64,000 nt of DNA from an uncultured Methanomassiliicoccaceae archaeon (GCA_905187815.1 CAJJJM010000001.1:186001-250000); one strand, 5' to 3'; shown: positions 1 through 9,132, numbered from the stretch's first letter. A program made the numbers and translations. The notes: generated from the letters alone by a model not told the origin.

Positions 1-444
1 CTCGCCTATGGATTCGTCCCTGTATCTGAACGTCATCGGTCCGTCCTCCCCGTCGGACGGCTCCACGGTCCTCTCAGGGTTGATGATCATGCGGAATGCG
101 CTGTATATGATTATGACCGAGAACAGGACCATGAGGATCCATGACTCGAGGTAGGTGGCCAACATCGCACCTATTATCGCCCCGATGCAGGTCGTTATCT
201 CCATCATGAGGCCGAGGCGTACGTTCGAGAGCCCTTTGCTGATCAGGACTGTGGATGCTCCCACGGAACCTGCTATGATCCCGACCAGGCTCATGGCCAC
301 CGCCTGCGTGGCGGTCTCGGCGACACCTGACAGCAGGAGGATCGGAACGAATATCACACCTCCTCCGAGACCGAACAGGGCGCCGAAAAGCCCGGAGCAC
401 AACCCCAGTACGATCAGCCCTATCAGGATGACAGCCAGCTCCAT
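1..444 (-). CDS. TauE/SafE family permease (partial, C-terminus outside window)
   Basis: The first 148 residues of a membrane protein that runs off the left edge. The N-terminus has a hydrophobic helix followed by the glycine-rich stretch FGLGGGVIFVP, then a second block around residues 40-66 and helices near residues 75-120. This repeated Gly-rich layout is typical of TauE/SafE (sulfite/sulfonate exporter-like) permeases, which usually have 7-9 helices and about 250 residues. Translation starts at the ATG at 444; the frame stays open upstream but offers no better start. It is divergent from the purine permease. The substrate cannot be told from sequence; family members move small organic or sulfur anions. 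Confidence 0.8.
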   Translation of the reverse strand, partial: MELAVILIGLIVLGLCSGLFGALFGLGGGVIFVPILLLSGVAETATQAVAMSLVGIIAGSVGASTVLISKGLSNVRLGLMMEITTCIGAIIGAMLATYLESWILMVLFSVIIIYSAFRMIINPERTVEPSDGEDGPMTFRYRDESIGE

Positions 445-490
445 GAATGACGGTATCTGGAAGTCGAATAAAGGGCTGTCGGAGAACGGC

Positions 491-496
491 TTAAAA
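491..496 (+). promoter_or_regulatory. TATA box of the purine permease gene
   Basis: The motif TTAAAA is centred about 26 nt before the ATG at 520, the distance at which archaeal TBP/TFB place a start site. This predicts a leaderless transcript and favours ATG 520 over the upstream GTG at 508. Confidence 0.6.
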
Positions 497-519
497 GGGC
501 ACAACCCGTGCGCCCAAGC

Positions 520-1839
520 ATGGAGACAACCGGCGCTCTGGACCGTTTCTTCGAGATAACAAAAAGAGGCTCCGACATAAAGACCGAGGTCAAGGGCGGA
601 GTACTGATCTTCCTCGCGATGGCGTACATCATCGTCGTCAACTCGTCCATGATGGCGGATGCGGGGATGGACCAATCCGCGTGCTACACGGCGACCATCG
701 TCATGTCCATCATCGGTACGCTGCTGATGGCGCTGTACGCGAAGTACCCCGTCGCACAGGCCCCGCTCATGGGAGTGAACGCGTTCTTCACATACACCAT
801 CGTGATAGGTCTGCAATACACATGGCAGGAGGCCCTCGTCGCTGTCCTGCTCTCAGGCATAATCTTCTTCCTCATCGCCGTGAGCGGTGTCAGGAAGAAG
901 GTCCTCGACCAGATTCCGCCGAGCCTGAGGTTCGGCATCACGGCCGGTATCGGTTGCTTCATAGTGTTCATCGGTCTCCAGAACGCAGGGATCATCGTCA
1001 ACTCCGACTCGACCCTCGTGGCTCTCGGCGAGTTCTCCAGTCCTCCCGTCATCCTGTCCTTGTTCTGCATCCTCCTGACGCTGTTCCTCTATGCCAGGAA
1101 GGTCACCGGGGCGATATTCTTCGGTATGATCATAACGGCGATAGTCGGCATGGTGTTCGGCATAATCGCGATACCCGATTCCCTGGTGTCCGTTCCGGTG
1201 ATGCCCGAGTTCGGCGCGTTCATCGACGGGCTCTCATCGGACCTCGTGAGCGTGGAGTTCCTGATGGTCGTCATATCGCTGACGTTCGTCCAGTTCTTCG
1301 ACAGCACAGGCACCCTGATGGCCACAGGAGAGAGGGCGGGGATCATAGACGAGAACGGCAACGTCCAGTGCGAGAAGGCGATGATAGCCGACTCCGCCAC
1401 ATCCGTCATCAGCGGAGTCGTCGGTGCGACGCCCACGGGATCCTTCGCGGAGTCCACCGTCGGAATCGAGGCCGGCGCCAGGACGGGTCTGGCATCCCTA
1501 ACCGTGGCCGTGCTGTTCGCCGTCGCGCTGTTCATAGGCCCGGTGTTCCAGGTCGTGGACTACAGCTGTACGGTCGGCGCGATGCTCATAGTCGGAGCCG
1601 CCATGATCACCCAGCTGAAGGGGGTCAAGTGGGATGACTGGCCCGTGTCCGTGGCCGTCCTCGCGACCATCATCATGATGATCCTCACCTACTCCATCAC
1701 CGACGGAATCGTGTTCGGCATCATATTCTACAGCGTGTGCATGATCGGTGCGAACCGCTGGAAGGAGGTGAGCCCGATAATCTACGCCCTGGCCGTGATA
1801 TCCCTCCTGTACCTCATCGTGGTGGTGGCGTCCCTCTGA
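520..1839 (+). CDS. NCS2-family purine permease (AzgA-like)
   Basis: A 439-residue polytopic membrane protein of the nucleobase:cation symporter-2 group, AzgA branch (hypoxanthine, adenine or guanine uptake). Supporting features are the N-terminal helix with AYIIVVN, the acidic motif FFDSTGTLMATGER near residue 260, and ATPTGSFAES near residue 310, which correspond to the substrate-binding region of AzgA/UraA-fold carriers. Length fits the family (430-470). The ATG at 520 is preferred because the TATA box lies 24-29 nt upstream and no Shine-Dalgarno is needed. It is followed 41 nt later by an independent promoter and gene. Purine salvage is the likely role; exact substrate is not visible. Confidence 0.88.
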   Translation: METTGALDRFFEITKRGSDIKTEVKGGVLIFLAMAYIIVVNSSMMADAGMDQSACYTATIVMSIIGTLLMALYAKYPVAQAPLMGVNAFFTYTIVIGLQYTWQEALVAVLLSGIIFFLIAVSGVRKKVLDQIPPSLRFGITAGIGCFIVFIGLQNAGIIVNSDSTLVALGEFSSPPVILSLFCILLTLFLYARKVTGAIFFGMIITAIVGMVFGIIAIPDSLVSVPVMPEFGAFIDGLSSDLVSVEFLMVVISLTFVQFFDSTGTLMATGERAGIIDENGNVQCEKAMIADSATSVISGVVGATPTGSFAESTVGIEAGARTGLASLTVAVLFAVALFIGPVFQVVDYSCTVGAMLIVGAAMITQLKGVKWDDWPVSVAVLATIIMMILTYSITDGIVFGIIFYSVCMIGANRWKEVSPIIYALAVISLLYLIVVVASL

Positions 1840-1880
1840 GGACCCATCACCCTTTTAACCGACCAGGCGATGGCGGTGGC

Positions 1881-2717
1881 GTGTCCGTACTCCTCGTGAG
1901 ATATTCAGAGATAGGCCTGAAGAGCGCCCCCGTCCGCAGAAGGTTCGAGAACCAGCTGAAGGACAACATGCTGTCCATGCTAATGGAGGACGGCGTCGAG
2001 GCCCTCGTCACCAAGAACGGTGCCAGGTACTATGTCGAAGCCACGGATCCGGACGCCGCCGTCGCATCCCTTCGCAGGGTATTCGGCGTGGGCTCCATAT
2101 CCGTCGCAGAGGAGTGCGACTCCTCCAGGATGGAGGACATATGCTCGAAGGCGGCCGAGTATTCCAGGTCCAGGATCTCGGCGGGACAGAGCTTCGCTGT
2201 AAAGGCCCGCAGGGAGGGATCCCAGGGCTACACGAGCATGGATGTCGGCAGGGAGGCCGGTTCGGCCATCTTTATAGCCAACGAGGACCGCGGTGTGAGG
2301 GTCGATCTGACGGACCCGGACGTGGTGTTCTACGTGGAGGTCCGCGAGAACAGGGCCTTCGTCTTCGGAGAGTACATAAGATGCCATGCGGGGCTCCCGG
2401 TCGGCAGCCAGGGCAAGGTCATCGCCGAGGTCGGTGACGAGCGCGGTATGGTCGCGGCATGGCTCATGATGAAGCGCGGCTGCAGGGCGATAGCCCACGG
2501 TGACGCCGACCTCATCGCCCTTCTGCGCAGGTACGATCCGCTCCTGAAGGTCGGTGACGGCAATCCGCAGGCTCTCGGATACGTCCTTGGAACCTCGCTC
2601 GACGGTCTCGATGCCGTCGATGTCTCATCCTACGACGTGCCCGTGTACTTCCCCACCATCGGCATGAGCGATGACGAGGTGTCGGAACTGGCCGGGGTCA
2701 TCAGGGCCGGCCTCTGA
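1881..2717 (+). CDS. ThiI-like THUMP protein lacking the PP-loop
   Basis: A 278-residue protein whose first 175 residues match the N-terminal ferredoxin-like plus THUMP region of ThiI (tRNA s4U8 synthetase): LVRYSEIGLKS at the start and CHAGLPVGSQGKV at 168-180. In real ThiI the next residues form the ATP-pyrophosphatase loop SGGxDSP. Here positions 183-189 read EVGDERG, so the nucleotide-binding loop is absent, although the following helix (WLMMKRGC) still aligns. The protein ends about 90 residues later, short of a full catalytic domain. Start is GTG 1881, about 25 nt after a TTTTAA box at 1853-1858. It probably binds tRNA but cannot thiolate it in the usual way. Confidence 0.75.
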   Translation: MSVLLVRYSEIGLKSAPVRRRFENQLKDNMLSMLMEDGVEALVTKNGARYYVEATDPDAAVASLRRVFGVGSISVAEECDSSRMEDICSKAAEYSRSRISAGQSFAVKARREGSQGYTSMDVGREAGSAIFIANEDRGVRVDLTDPDVVFYVEVRENRAFVFGEYIRCHAGLPVGSQGKVIAEVGDERGMVAAWLMMKRGCRAIAHGDADLIALLRRYDPLLKVGDGNPQALGYVLGTSLDGLDAVDVSSYDVPVYFPTIGMSDDEVSELAGVIRAGL

Positions 2718-2771
2718 CCGTGCGGAGGCATCGTTTCGGTGTCTTGACAGCCTCTTGCGGTCGGATTTCAT

Positions 2772-2798
2772 AAAAAAGTCCCGTCCCAGAAGGGACGG
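2772..2798 (-). terminator. Intrinsic-type terminator of rpl15e
   Basis: A perfect 7-bp stem CCGTCCC/GGGACGG with a 4-nt loop (2781-2798) is followed on the minus strand by six T residues (2777-2772), 24 nt after the rpl15e stop. Confidence 0.65.
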
Positions 2799-2822
2799 TA
2801 AGAAGTTTTCATGACAGGTATC

Positions 2823-3446
2823 TCACTTGATCCTTCTCTGGTTCGCCCTGACGGAAGGCCTGGCCTTCTCGGCACCCTTTCCGGTGTGCCTCATTCCACG
2901 GCCCTTCTGTCCGGCGGAGGTCTTACCGCGGTAGACGCGGTTCTTGTGAGTGTTGTCGCAGATCCAGTTGATCTTGGGGTCGGCCTTGATAACGGGGTGC
3001 GCGGGGTCCACGAGGATGATCTCGTACCACTCCTGCTGTCCGTCGGCTCCGACCCAGTAGGAGTTCAGGACCTCGAGGTTGGGGTACCTCTTGGCGGTCC
3101 TCTCCTCGGCCATCCTCTGGAGGGACTTACCGACTGTGATCTGGTTGATTCCCTTCCTCTTGGCCCTCCTACCGGTGACGATGGCCCTCTTCTGGAAGGA
3201 TCCCTTCCTGACCCTCGCCCTTACGACGACGTAGCCCTGCTTGGCCTTGTATCCGAGAGCCCTTGCCCTGTCGAGGCGGGTGGGCCTCTCGATGCGGCAG
3301 AAGTTCTCCTCTTTCCTCCACTGGATCCTGCGCTCGTAGTTGAGGTCCTTGACGTAGGATTTGGAGGGGACGTTCCAAGCGTCGGCGATGTAGCTGTACA
3401 TACTCTTCCCGTTGACCGGGCGTGTCTCCTGAGTCTCTTCGCTCAT
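2823..3446 (-). CDS. rpl15e: 50S ribosomal protein L15e
   Basis: A basic 207-residue protein with the L15e signature: MYSYIADAW near the N-terminus, RARALGYKAKQGYVVVRARVRKG in the middle (positions about 60-82), and RGMRHTGKGAEKARPS near the C-terminus. It is a structural protein of the large archaeal/eukaryotic ribosomal subunit. The start at 3446 (MSEETQ) is chosen over an in-frame upstream codon because AGGTGAT sits directly before it. A TATTTAAA box at 3533-3540, inside the stop region of the upstream MFS gene, supplies its own promoter with a leader of about 60 nt. Confidence 0.95.
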   Translation of the reverse strand: MSEETQETRPVNGKSMYSYIADAWNVPSKSYVKDLNYERRIQWRKEENFCRIERPTRLDRARALGYKAKQGYVVVRARVRKGSFQKRAIVTGRRAKRKGINQITVGKSLQRMAEERTAKRYPNLEVLNSYWVGADGQQEWYEIILVDPAHPVIKADPKINWICDNTHKNRVYRGKTSAGQKGRGMRHTGKGAEKARPSVRANQRRIK

Positions 3447-3532
3447 TTGTATCACCTTTACGGATTCACCCATGCGGGCACATTTCCGTTCGTGCCCCTA
3501 AGCGGAGCACATGTCGGTGCACGGATGTATCG

Positions 3533-3540
3533 TATTTAAA
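3533..3540 (-). promoter_or_regulatory. TATA box of rpl15e overlapping the MFS stop codon
   Basis: The minus strand reads TTTAAATA, and its TAA is also the stop codon of the upstream MFS gene. L15e is therefore probably transcribed independently of the transporter despite the 89-nt gap and shared strand. Confidence 0.55.
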
Positions 3541-4738
3541 CTCTGTTCCGAGGCGATCGCGCCTGGAGCCTGGGGTTCTCGCGCTCCCTCATCCTCGGGA
3601 TGATGTACGCCGCGGTGATGACGGAGGCGACGATCACGAACGCCGCGCCGATGTATCCGATGTCCCCCACCCCGGGCCCGTCGGTGACCCATCCTCCGAT
3701 TATGGATCCCATCGCGATCCCGACGTTGAAGATCCCGGAGAACAGGGACATGGATATCGCGGTGGCGTCGGACGGGGATGCGCGGAGCGTCTCGTTCTGG
3801 AACGTGACGTTGAACGATGTGGCGAAGAGGCCCCAGAGGGCGCACACCAGGAGGACCGTGGCGAGCGAGACCACGGACGGCCTCAGGAGCAGCAGGCAGA
3901 CCGCGGCACCCAGGAGGGCCGCGATCATGAATCTGAACCTGGTCCTGTCGTAGAACTTCGTGAAGAGGATGCTGCCGACGATACCCGCAAGTCCGAACAC
4001 GGTCAGGACCACGGTGACCATGGTGTCGGACATCCCCGCGACCTGGTACATGAACGGCTCGATGTAGCTGTAGCCCGTGTAGTATCCCGTGACGTATATC
4101 GCCAGCATGATGTAGATGCCAACGAGGACCTTGTTGCGGAAGAGGTCCGGGAGCTTCTTGAGCGTGAAGGTCCCCGGGTTGTCCAGCTTCGGGAACACGA
4201 GGACAAGGAGGATCAGCGCCACGATGGACACGGCGGCGATGACGATGAATGTCATCCTCCATCCGAGGGCGAGACCTATCACCCTTCCGAGGGGCAGTCC
4301 GACGATCATGGCGACCGATGTGCCAGTGGCCACGGAGCTTATGGCGAGCTTCTGCAGATGGGCCGGGACGATGCGCACGGCCATGGGCGTGGCGATGGAC
4401 CAGAATATGGAATGCGCGACGGCCACGCCGATGCGTGAGACCATCAGCATCCAGTAGCTGCTGGAGATCCCAGACATGATCTGGAACACCACGAACAGCG
4501 CGATGCACATGAGGAGCATCCTGCGGAACTCCATCTTCCTGAGTGCCAGCATTATCGGGAGCGACAGGATGGCGACCGCCCATGCGTAGATGGATATCAG
4601 GAGGCCGGCGGTGGATTCGCTGGTGTCGAAGTCCGTGGCGATGTCCGTGAGGAGTCCGATGGGTACGAACTCGGACATGTTGACGATGAATACGCATATC
4701 ACGAGGGCTATCAACGGGAGCCACTGTTTGGTCGACAT
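3536..4738 (-). CDS. MFS transporter, sugar-efflux (SotB/YdhP)-like
   Basis: A 400-residue, 12-helix major facilitator. The first helix is followed by NMSEFVPIGLLTDIA, the hallmark of the SotB/YdhP (DHA1) group of sugar and drug efflux carriers. SRIGVAVAHSIFWSIATPMA (about 100-120) corresponds to helix IV with motif B-like R, and a basic loop ALRKMEFRR marks the 2-3 loop. Length is normal. A TTTAAATA promoter element lies at about 4772-4780, shared in position with the divergent small gene at 4807. Substrate is not predictable; export of sugars, arabinose-like compounds or toxic solutes is typical for the family. Confidence 0.82.
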   Translation of the reverse strand: MSTKQWLPLIALVICVFIVNMSEFVPIGLLTDIATDFDTSESTAGLLISIYAWAVAILSLPIMLALRKMEFRRMLLMCIALFVVFQIMSGISSSYWMLMVSRIGVAVAHSIFWSIATPMAVRIVPAHLQKLAISSVATGTSVAMIVGLPLGRVIGLALGWRMTFIVIAAVSIVALILLVLVFPKLDNPGTFTLKKLPDLFRNKVLVGIYIMLAIYVTGYYTGYSYIEPFMYQVAGMSDTMVTVVLTVFGLAGIVGSILFTKFYDRTRFRFMIAALLGAAVCLLLLRPSVVSLATVLLVCALWGLFATSFNVTFQNETLRASPSDATAISMSLFSGIFNVGIAMGSIIGGWVTDGPGVGDIGYIGAAFVIVASVITAAYIIPRMRERENPRLQARSPRNRV

Positions 4739-4806
4739 AGGATGCCTGCACGCCCCCCATTCCAGATTTTTTATTTAAAACCGATTTCAGGGCATGCCTC
4801 TGACGC

Positions 4807-5040
4807 ATGATGTCGCATGACGGTGGGGCATCGCACATGCTGCTCCCGGTGATGAGGCCGTACTTCCAGGCTGATCCGGACGATGTGGATTCTATGGACA
4901 GGAGGGAGTACCATCTCGGCGGGATGATGGGGTGGTTCCTTCTGTGGTTCGACCGCGGGATGGAGGAGTCGCCTGATGAGATGGCGGATGCCGTCCTGCG
5001 CATGATGGACGCAGTCAGAAGAACTCGTCCAGACTCCTGA
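4807..5040 (+). CDS. Small hypothetical acidic protein (77 aa)
   Basis: No family recognised. The 77-residue product is acidic and methionine-rich, with a hydrophobic MMGWFLLWF patch in the middle. Codon choice (G/C in most third positions until the last few codons) matches neighbouring genes, and a TTATTTAAAA box at 4770-4779 lies 28 nt before the start, so it is probably expressed. Its last 26 bases overlap the end of the convergent DNA polymerase gene. A second ATG directly follows the first. The function is unknown. Confidence 0.5.
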   Translation: MMSHDGGASHMLLPVMRPYFQADPDDVDSMDRREYHLGGMMGWFLLWFDRGMEESPDEMADAVLRMMDAVRRTRPDS

Positions 5041-7420
5041 CCTTGGACTTCGGCTTGGGCTTCTCAGGGGCGTCTATCTTCCTGGGCCCCTCGTCGGACG
5101 TCTTGAAGGCGCCGCTGAAGAGTGTGGCCTGCTGGCTTCCGAGCATGAGGTCCTTCTCGCTCCATCCGAACACCTCGGTTATCCTGGAAGCCATCTGTGC
5201 CAGACGTTCCGCGTAGTATCTGTAGTCAGGTTTCGCCGTGAACGGCACGCCGCTGATGTAGGGCTCCACCTTCTGCGGTGCGGAGTTCCCATCGGTGACG
5301 ATCCAGGACACCTTCATCCCGGGTATGAACTCGTATCCCTTCTCGATGAGCTTCTTCGCGGCCTGGACGTTGGCCATCCTGTCGGGATTCTCGTACGCGT
5401 CAAGCCCCTTGCACGTGCGGGAGATGACCAGCTCCGACGGGTCCACCTTCCCCGAGATGACCTCCTGGATGGTGGATTTCACGAGTGCCAGGGCCTCGTC
5501 GTTCTTCTCGTCCAGGATCCTGTCGAACAGGTCCGTGAGCAGCCTGCTCTGGAGGTCGAAGGAGTCGGAGCGGCGTATCTCGTACCCCCTGACCAGGAGC
5601 TCGTCCTGGGCCTCCGGCCAGACTATCCTGCCGACGTACCTCTTCTTCATCCCGTGGGTGAACATGGGCTCGAGGATCTTCTCGAACTCCAGGGTGCCTC
5701 CGTCGCGGGAGTACTTCTCCGCCATCCTGGTCCCGAATTCGACCGTCCCTTCGAGGTTGTGGGCGGGCGACTGCATGAACACCGAGTCGGTGTCGGAATA
5801 GATCGCGTGGATGCCCTCGGATTCGATCTCGCTGATGATGCTCTTGACGTTCGCTCTCGCGAACGATGTGATCGCGGCACCGATGCTCTTGTCGGTGAAC
5901 CTGTAGAACGATGATGCGAACACCCCGTAGAACGTGTTCATGAGGACCTTCACCGCCGCCTGGAGTCCGTCGAGGTACTGGTGCTCATGCGGGTCGGAGG
6001 TCTTCTTCATCAGTCTCTTTATGCTGTCCCTCTGGTCCATCAGGTTCGTGAGGATCGTCGGGAGCAGCCCCACGCGCTTCTCCTTGGACATGAACCTGGC
6101 GCCGGACGGCGAGACGATCTCCCCGTCAGGGGACAGGGTCGTGAAGCAGATGTTCTTCGCTATGATCAGCGACGGGTACATCGATTTGAAGTCCAGGACG
6201 CAGACCCAGTGGTAGAGCCCTGGGACCATGTCGTGCACGTATCCGCCCTCTATCTGATCCGAGGCTCCGGCGCGCCCCATGTTGGGGACGGCTATCTTGC
6301 CGCGGTCGGCTGCGCGGATGAGAAGGGAATCGGCCAGCTGGGACGATCCGGAAGTCAGCACGTCCTCCACGGTGAGCTTCGAGACCGTCGCCAGGTCCAT
6401 GCCCTTCCTCAGCGTGCCCACTTCCAGGAGGATCCTGAGGGCGAGCTCTGCATCCTTCGTGCAGTACTCGAGGACCTTCTCCCTGTTGGTGTTCCATTCG
6501 GAGTCCATGTGCCTGGGGTCGACATCCATCTTCGTCTCCCCGAGGAGCTGCATGGAGACGGCGTTGAGCGTCTCCTGCTTTGGACGGAGCTCCTTCCTCA
6601 CGGCCCACCAGGCATCGCATATGAGTCTCCCCTTGACCCTCCAGAACCTCTCGCTCACGATCCTCGGCTGTCCGCCGTCGCGCCCCCAGGGGAGGGCGTC
6701 CTTCATCTTGTTCGCCTTCGCCCTTTCCTGGATCTTCCGTATGTCGTAGTTGTCGATGTTGTACCCGGTTATGACGTCCGGGTCCTCGCGGCGTATCAGC
6801 TCGGCGAACCCGGTGATGATCTCCTTCTCCGATCCGTGTATCGGGTCGCACTTCCGGATGTTCCCGTCCTCCCCGATGACGGCGCATATGCAGTAGATGA
6901 ACTCATGCTCTACGCTGTTCTCGATGTCGAAGGAGAGTATCCTCAGACCAGGGTCGAACGAGTCTATGTTTTCGAACGATGACATGTCGATGGTCAGGTC
7001 CGTGCATCTGTCGCTGTCCACCGGCTCGCCGGTGACGCGGATGCACGACCCCATGTCCATGTCGTAGAAGAAGCGGTGATTGAGGGGGATGTCGGACGCG
7101 AGCGTGTCGAACCCCATGCGTTTGAACTTGTTGCGGTACTCCGAGACCTTCCATGGGCTCCGTATCGTGACCTTCAGGACCGGGGTGTCCGAAGCGCGGT
7201 AGAGGAGCGTGTCCCTCTCGGTCGAGATGACCTCCCCGTCCTCCGCGAGCTGCTTCTCCAGAGCGTCTGTCGGGTTCACGGCGAACAGGTACGGCCTGAA
7301 CCCGTGGACGAGCACGGTGACCGATTGCTTGTCGCGAGATTTGCCGTACAGCTCGACTACCGGCTCCTCGTCCTCCATGACATAGGAGGCGCTGATCAGT
7401 CTGACATCCCAGGTGCCCAT
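5015..7420 (-). CDS. polB: Family B DNA polymerase
   Basis: An 801-residue replicative/repair polymerase. The 3'-5' exonuclease motifs are present: LSFDIE (Exo I), YNIDNYD (Exo II) and YCTKDAEL (Exo III). The palm motifs are DFKSMYPSLII (motif A), KVLMNTFYG (motif B) and YSDTDSV (motif C, metal-binding Asp pair). The extreme C-terminus RSLDEFF resembles a PCNA-interacting peptide. The N-terminal domain (about 1-150) matches archaeal B-type enzymes, and length is in the usual 770-800 range. It lies 6 nt downstream of ychF, so the two are probably cotranscribed. All catalytic acidic residues appear intact. Confidence 0.96.
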   Translation of the reverse strand: MGTWDVRLISASYVMEDEEPVVELYGKSRDKQSVTVLVHGFRPYLFAVNPTDALEKQLAEDGEVISTERDTLLYRASDTPVLKVTIRSPWKVSEYRNKFKRMGFDTLASDIPLNHRFFYDMDMGSCIRVTGEPVDSDRCTDLTIDMSSFENIDSFDPGLRILSFDIENSVEHEFIYCICAVIGEDGNIRKCDPIHGSEKEIITGFAELIRREDPDVITGYNIDNYDIRKIQERAKANKMKDALPWGRDGGQPRIVSERFWRVKGRLICDAWWAVRKELRPKQETLNAVSMQLLGETKMDVDPRHMDSEWNTNREKVLEYCTKDAELALRILLEVGTLRKGMDLATVSKLTVEDVLTSGSSQLADSLLIRAADRGKIAVPNMGRAGASDQIEGGYVHDMVPGLYHWVCVLDFKSMYPSLIIAKNICFTTLSPDGEIVSPSGARFMSKEKRVGLLPTILTNLMDQRDSIKRLMKKTSDPHEHQYLDGLQAAVKVLMNTFYGVFASSFYRFTDKSIGAAITSFARANVKSIISEIESEGIHAIYSDTDSVFMQSPAHNLEGTVEFGTRMAEKYSRDGGTLEFEKILEPMFTHGMKKRYVGRIVWPEAQDELLVRGYEIRRSDSFDLQSRLLTDLFDRILDEKNDEALALVKSTIQEVISGKVDPSELVISRTCKGLDAYENPDRMANVQAAKKLIEKGYEFIPGMKVSWIVTDGNSAPQKVEPYISGVPFTAKPDYRYYAERLAQMASRITEVFGWSEKDLMLGSQQATLFSGAFKTSDEGPRKIDAPEKPKPKSKVRSLDEFF

Positions 7421-7426
7421 GGTGGA

Positions 7427-8614
7427 TCACTTGTTGGCGACGATCCTTATGACGTCCCCGTCCTGGAGCTCGTAGTCTGCTCCGACGGTGCGTTTGGTCT
7501 TCGCGTTCACGGCGCGGATGAACTTGTCGCCCAGTTCGGTGTGGATCCTGTACGCCAGGTCCCTGGCGGTCGAGCCGCGCGGGACCAGGAACGCATCTGG
7601 CAGGACCCTTCCGAAGTGGTCTGTGTACTTGTTCTCGTCCTCCACCGGGTACACGGCTATGAGGTCGAGCATGTTGAACGCGGCCTCCTCTATGCACCTC
7701 TGGATGCCGGTTCCCCCGTTGGCGGCCATCTTCTCCGCCATGTACTCGAGGGCCTTCCTCTGTCCGTCGCTTACCTTCGCGCCCTCCTTGATGGTGAACG
7801 TGGCGTCCCCGGGGGTGTAGTCCACGAGGCCACCTGCCGCCGCCTTCTTGAGCGCCAGTTCGGTCTCTGCCATGGTGGCGACGCAGACGTCGTTGATGGC
7901 CTCAACCTTCTCGATGTTGCCGGCGGGGGCGATGTCCGCCTTGTTCATCGCGGCTATCATGGGTTTGGACTGCTTCCTGATCTCCCCGCACAGCTGGAGG
8001 AGCAGGTCGTCGTCCCATTTCGTCGGGTCGTCCGGAAGCGGCACGACCCTGAGGGCCTCCTTTATCTGGGCCTCTGTGACCTTGAGGCCCTGAAGCCTCT
8101 CAGCCAGGATCGCCTCGGGCTTGCTGCCCTGCATCTTGGCCTGCCTGGCTATCTTGGAGAAGCCGTTCTTGATGATCTCCCTCATCCAGCACTCTATCTC
8201 CCTCCTGAGGAACAGTATGTCCTCCGTCGGGTCGTGTGTGCCGATGTCGACCGGGTTACCCTCGATGTCGGTGGATCCGCTCACATCGATCACGTTGATG
8301 AGCGCATCCGCCTGTCTGAGGTCGTCCAGGAACTTGTTGCCCAGACCCTTGCCCTCCCAGGCATCGGGGACCAGCCCGGCAACATCCAGAAGCTCCACGG
8401 GGATCATCCTCGTGCCGTCCACGCACAGCGAGTTGTGGGGGGTGCATGTGACTCCGAGCTCCCTGCACGGGCATGGTGCGCGGACATAGGCGACGCCCTT
8501 GTTGGGCTCGATGGTGGTGAAAGGGTAGTTGGCTATCTCGACGGGGGCCATCGTTGCCGCTCCGAAGAATGTGGATTTGCCGACGTTCGGCTTTCCTACG
8601 ATACCAATCTGCAT
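7427..8614 (-). CDS. ychF: YchF/Obg-family GTP/ATP-binding protein with TGS domain
   Basis: A 395-residue P-loop protein. G1 is GKPNVGKST (residues 7-15), the switch region includes YPFTTIEPNKGV, and G3 is DVAGLV. The nucleotide-specificity motif reads NKAD around 219-222. The C-terminal 60 residues form a TGS domain ending in DGDVIRIVANK. A cluster CPCRELGVTC (residues 48-57) follows the switch and is seen in archaeal YchF proteins. YchF binds the ribosome and is linked to translation and stress control. A TTAAAT box overlapping the stop of the upstream marR gene (about 8640) lies 28 nt before the ATG, giving it its own leaderless promoter; polB follows at 6 nt. Confidence 0.93.
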   Translation of the reverse strand: MQIGIVGKPNVGKSTFFGAATMAPVEIANYPFTTIEPNKGVAYVRAPCPCRELGVTCTPHNSLCVDGTRMIPVELLDVAGLVPDAWEGKGLGNKFLDDLRQADALINVIDVSGSTDIEGNPVDIGTHDPTEDILFLRREIECWMREIIKNGFSKIARQAKMQGSKPEAILAERLQGLKVTEAQIKEALRVVPLPDDPTKWDDDLLLQLCGEIRKQSKPMIAAMNKADIAPAGNIEKVEAINDVCVATMAETELALKKAAAGGLVDYTPGDATFTIKEGAKVSDGQRKALEYMAEKMAANGGTGIQRCIEEAAFNMLDLIAVYPVEDENKYTDHFGRVLPDAFLVPRGSTARDLAYRIHTELGDKFIRAVNAKTKRTVGADYELQDGDVIRIVANK

Positions 8615-8643
8615 GTGATCGCGACCATATGGGGTTCTTCGAT

Positions 8644-9132
8644 TTAATGTGATTCGGGCTCCGCATCGCGGTTTTGGCCATCGCGGTCGCCGGACTCCAT
8701 GTGCGCAGTGATCCGGTCAAGCATGTCAGACAGCATGGCGATCTCATCCTCCGTCAGGCACCCGAGGTTCCTGTGCCCAGCGTCGCTGCCACGGGCCTTG
8801 AGGTCGTCGCAGACCCTCCTTCCGTGCTCGGATAGGACTATGGTCCTGGCCCTGGCATCCTCCTCGGAGACCCTGACGTCCAGCAGGTCCTTGGACCTCA
8901 TCCGGTCGACCAGGCCGCAGGCGGCCTGGTGGCTCACATCCAGATAGTCCCTGAGGTTGTTGATCTGGCTGCTGGGGGTCCTGTCGAAGAAGATGAGCGC
9001 ATCCGCCTGTATGGATGTCAGTCCGAGGTCCTCCAGGTCCCTGTCTCTGCCCTGCATCATCCGTCTGGCGACCTTCTGGAACTTCCTGATCGTTAGGCGG
9101 TAGTCGTCGTCAGTTACCTGTGCCGGCACCAT
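8644..9132 (-). CDS. MarR-family transcriptional regulator
   Basis: A 162-residue winged-helix protein. A helix-turn-helix lies at about 50-75 (SSQINNLRDYLDVSHQAACGLVDRM), followed by a wing with SEEDARARTIVLSEHG, as in MarR/SlyA proteins that act as ligand-responsive repressors. The ATG at 9132 overlaps the end of the upstream YczE-like gene by 23 nt, so both are probably made from one transcript starting near 9850. The 16-bp palindrome at 9838-9853 is a candidate autoregulatory operator. The C-terminal 15 residues are charged and probably disordered. Confidence 0.85.
   Translation of the reverse strand: MVPAQVTDDDYRLTIRKFQKVARRMMQGRDRDLEDLGLTSIQADALIFFDRTPSSQINNLRDYLDVSHQAACGLVDRMRSKDLLDVRVSEEDARARTIVLSEHGRRVCDDLKARGSDAGHRNLGCLTEDEIAMLSDMLDRITAHMESGDRDGQNRDAEPESH

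Noticed and set aside
3422..4438. A long plus-strand frame opposite the MFS transporter
   Set aside because: A shadow of the MFS gene with biased Arg/Asp/His composition and no domain.
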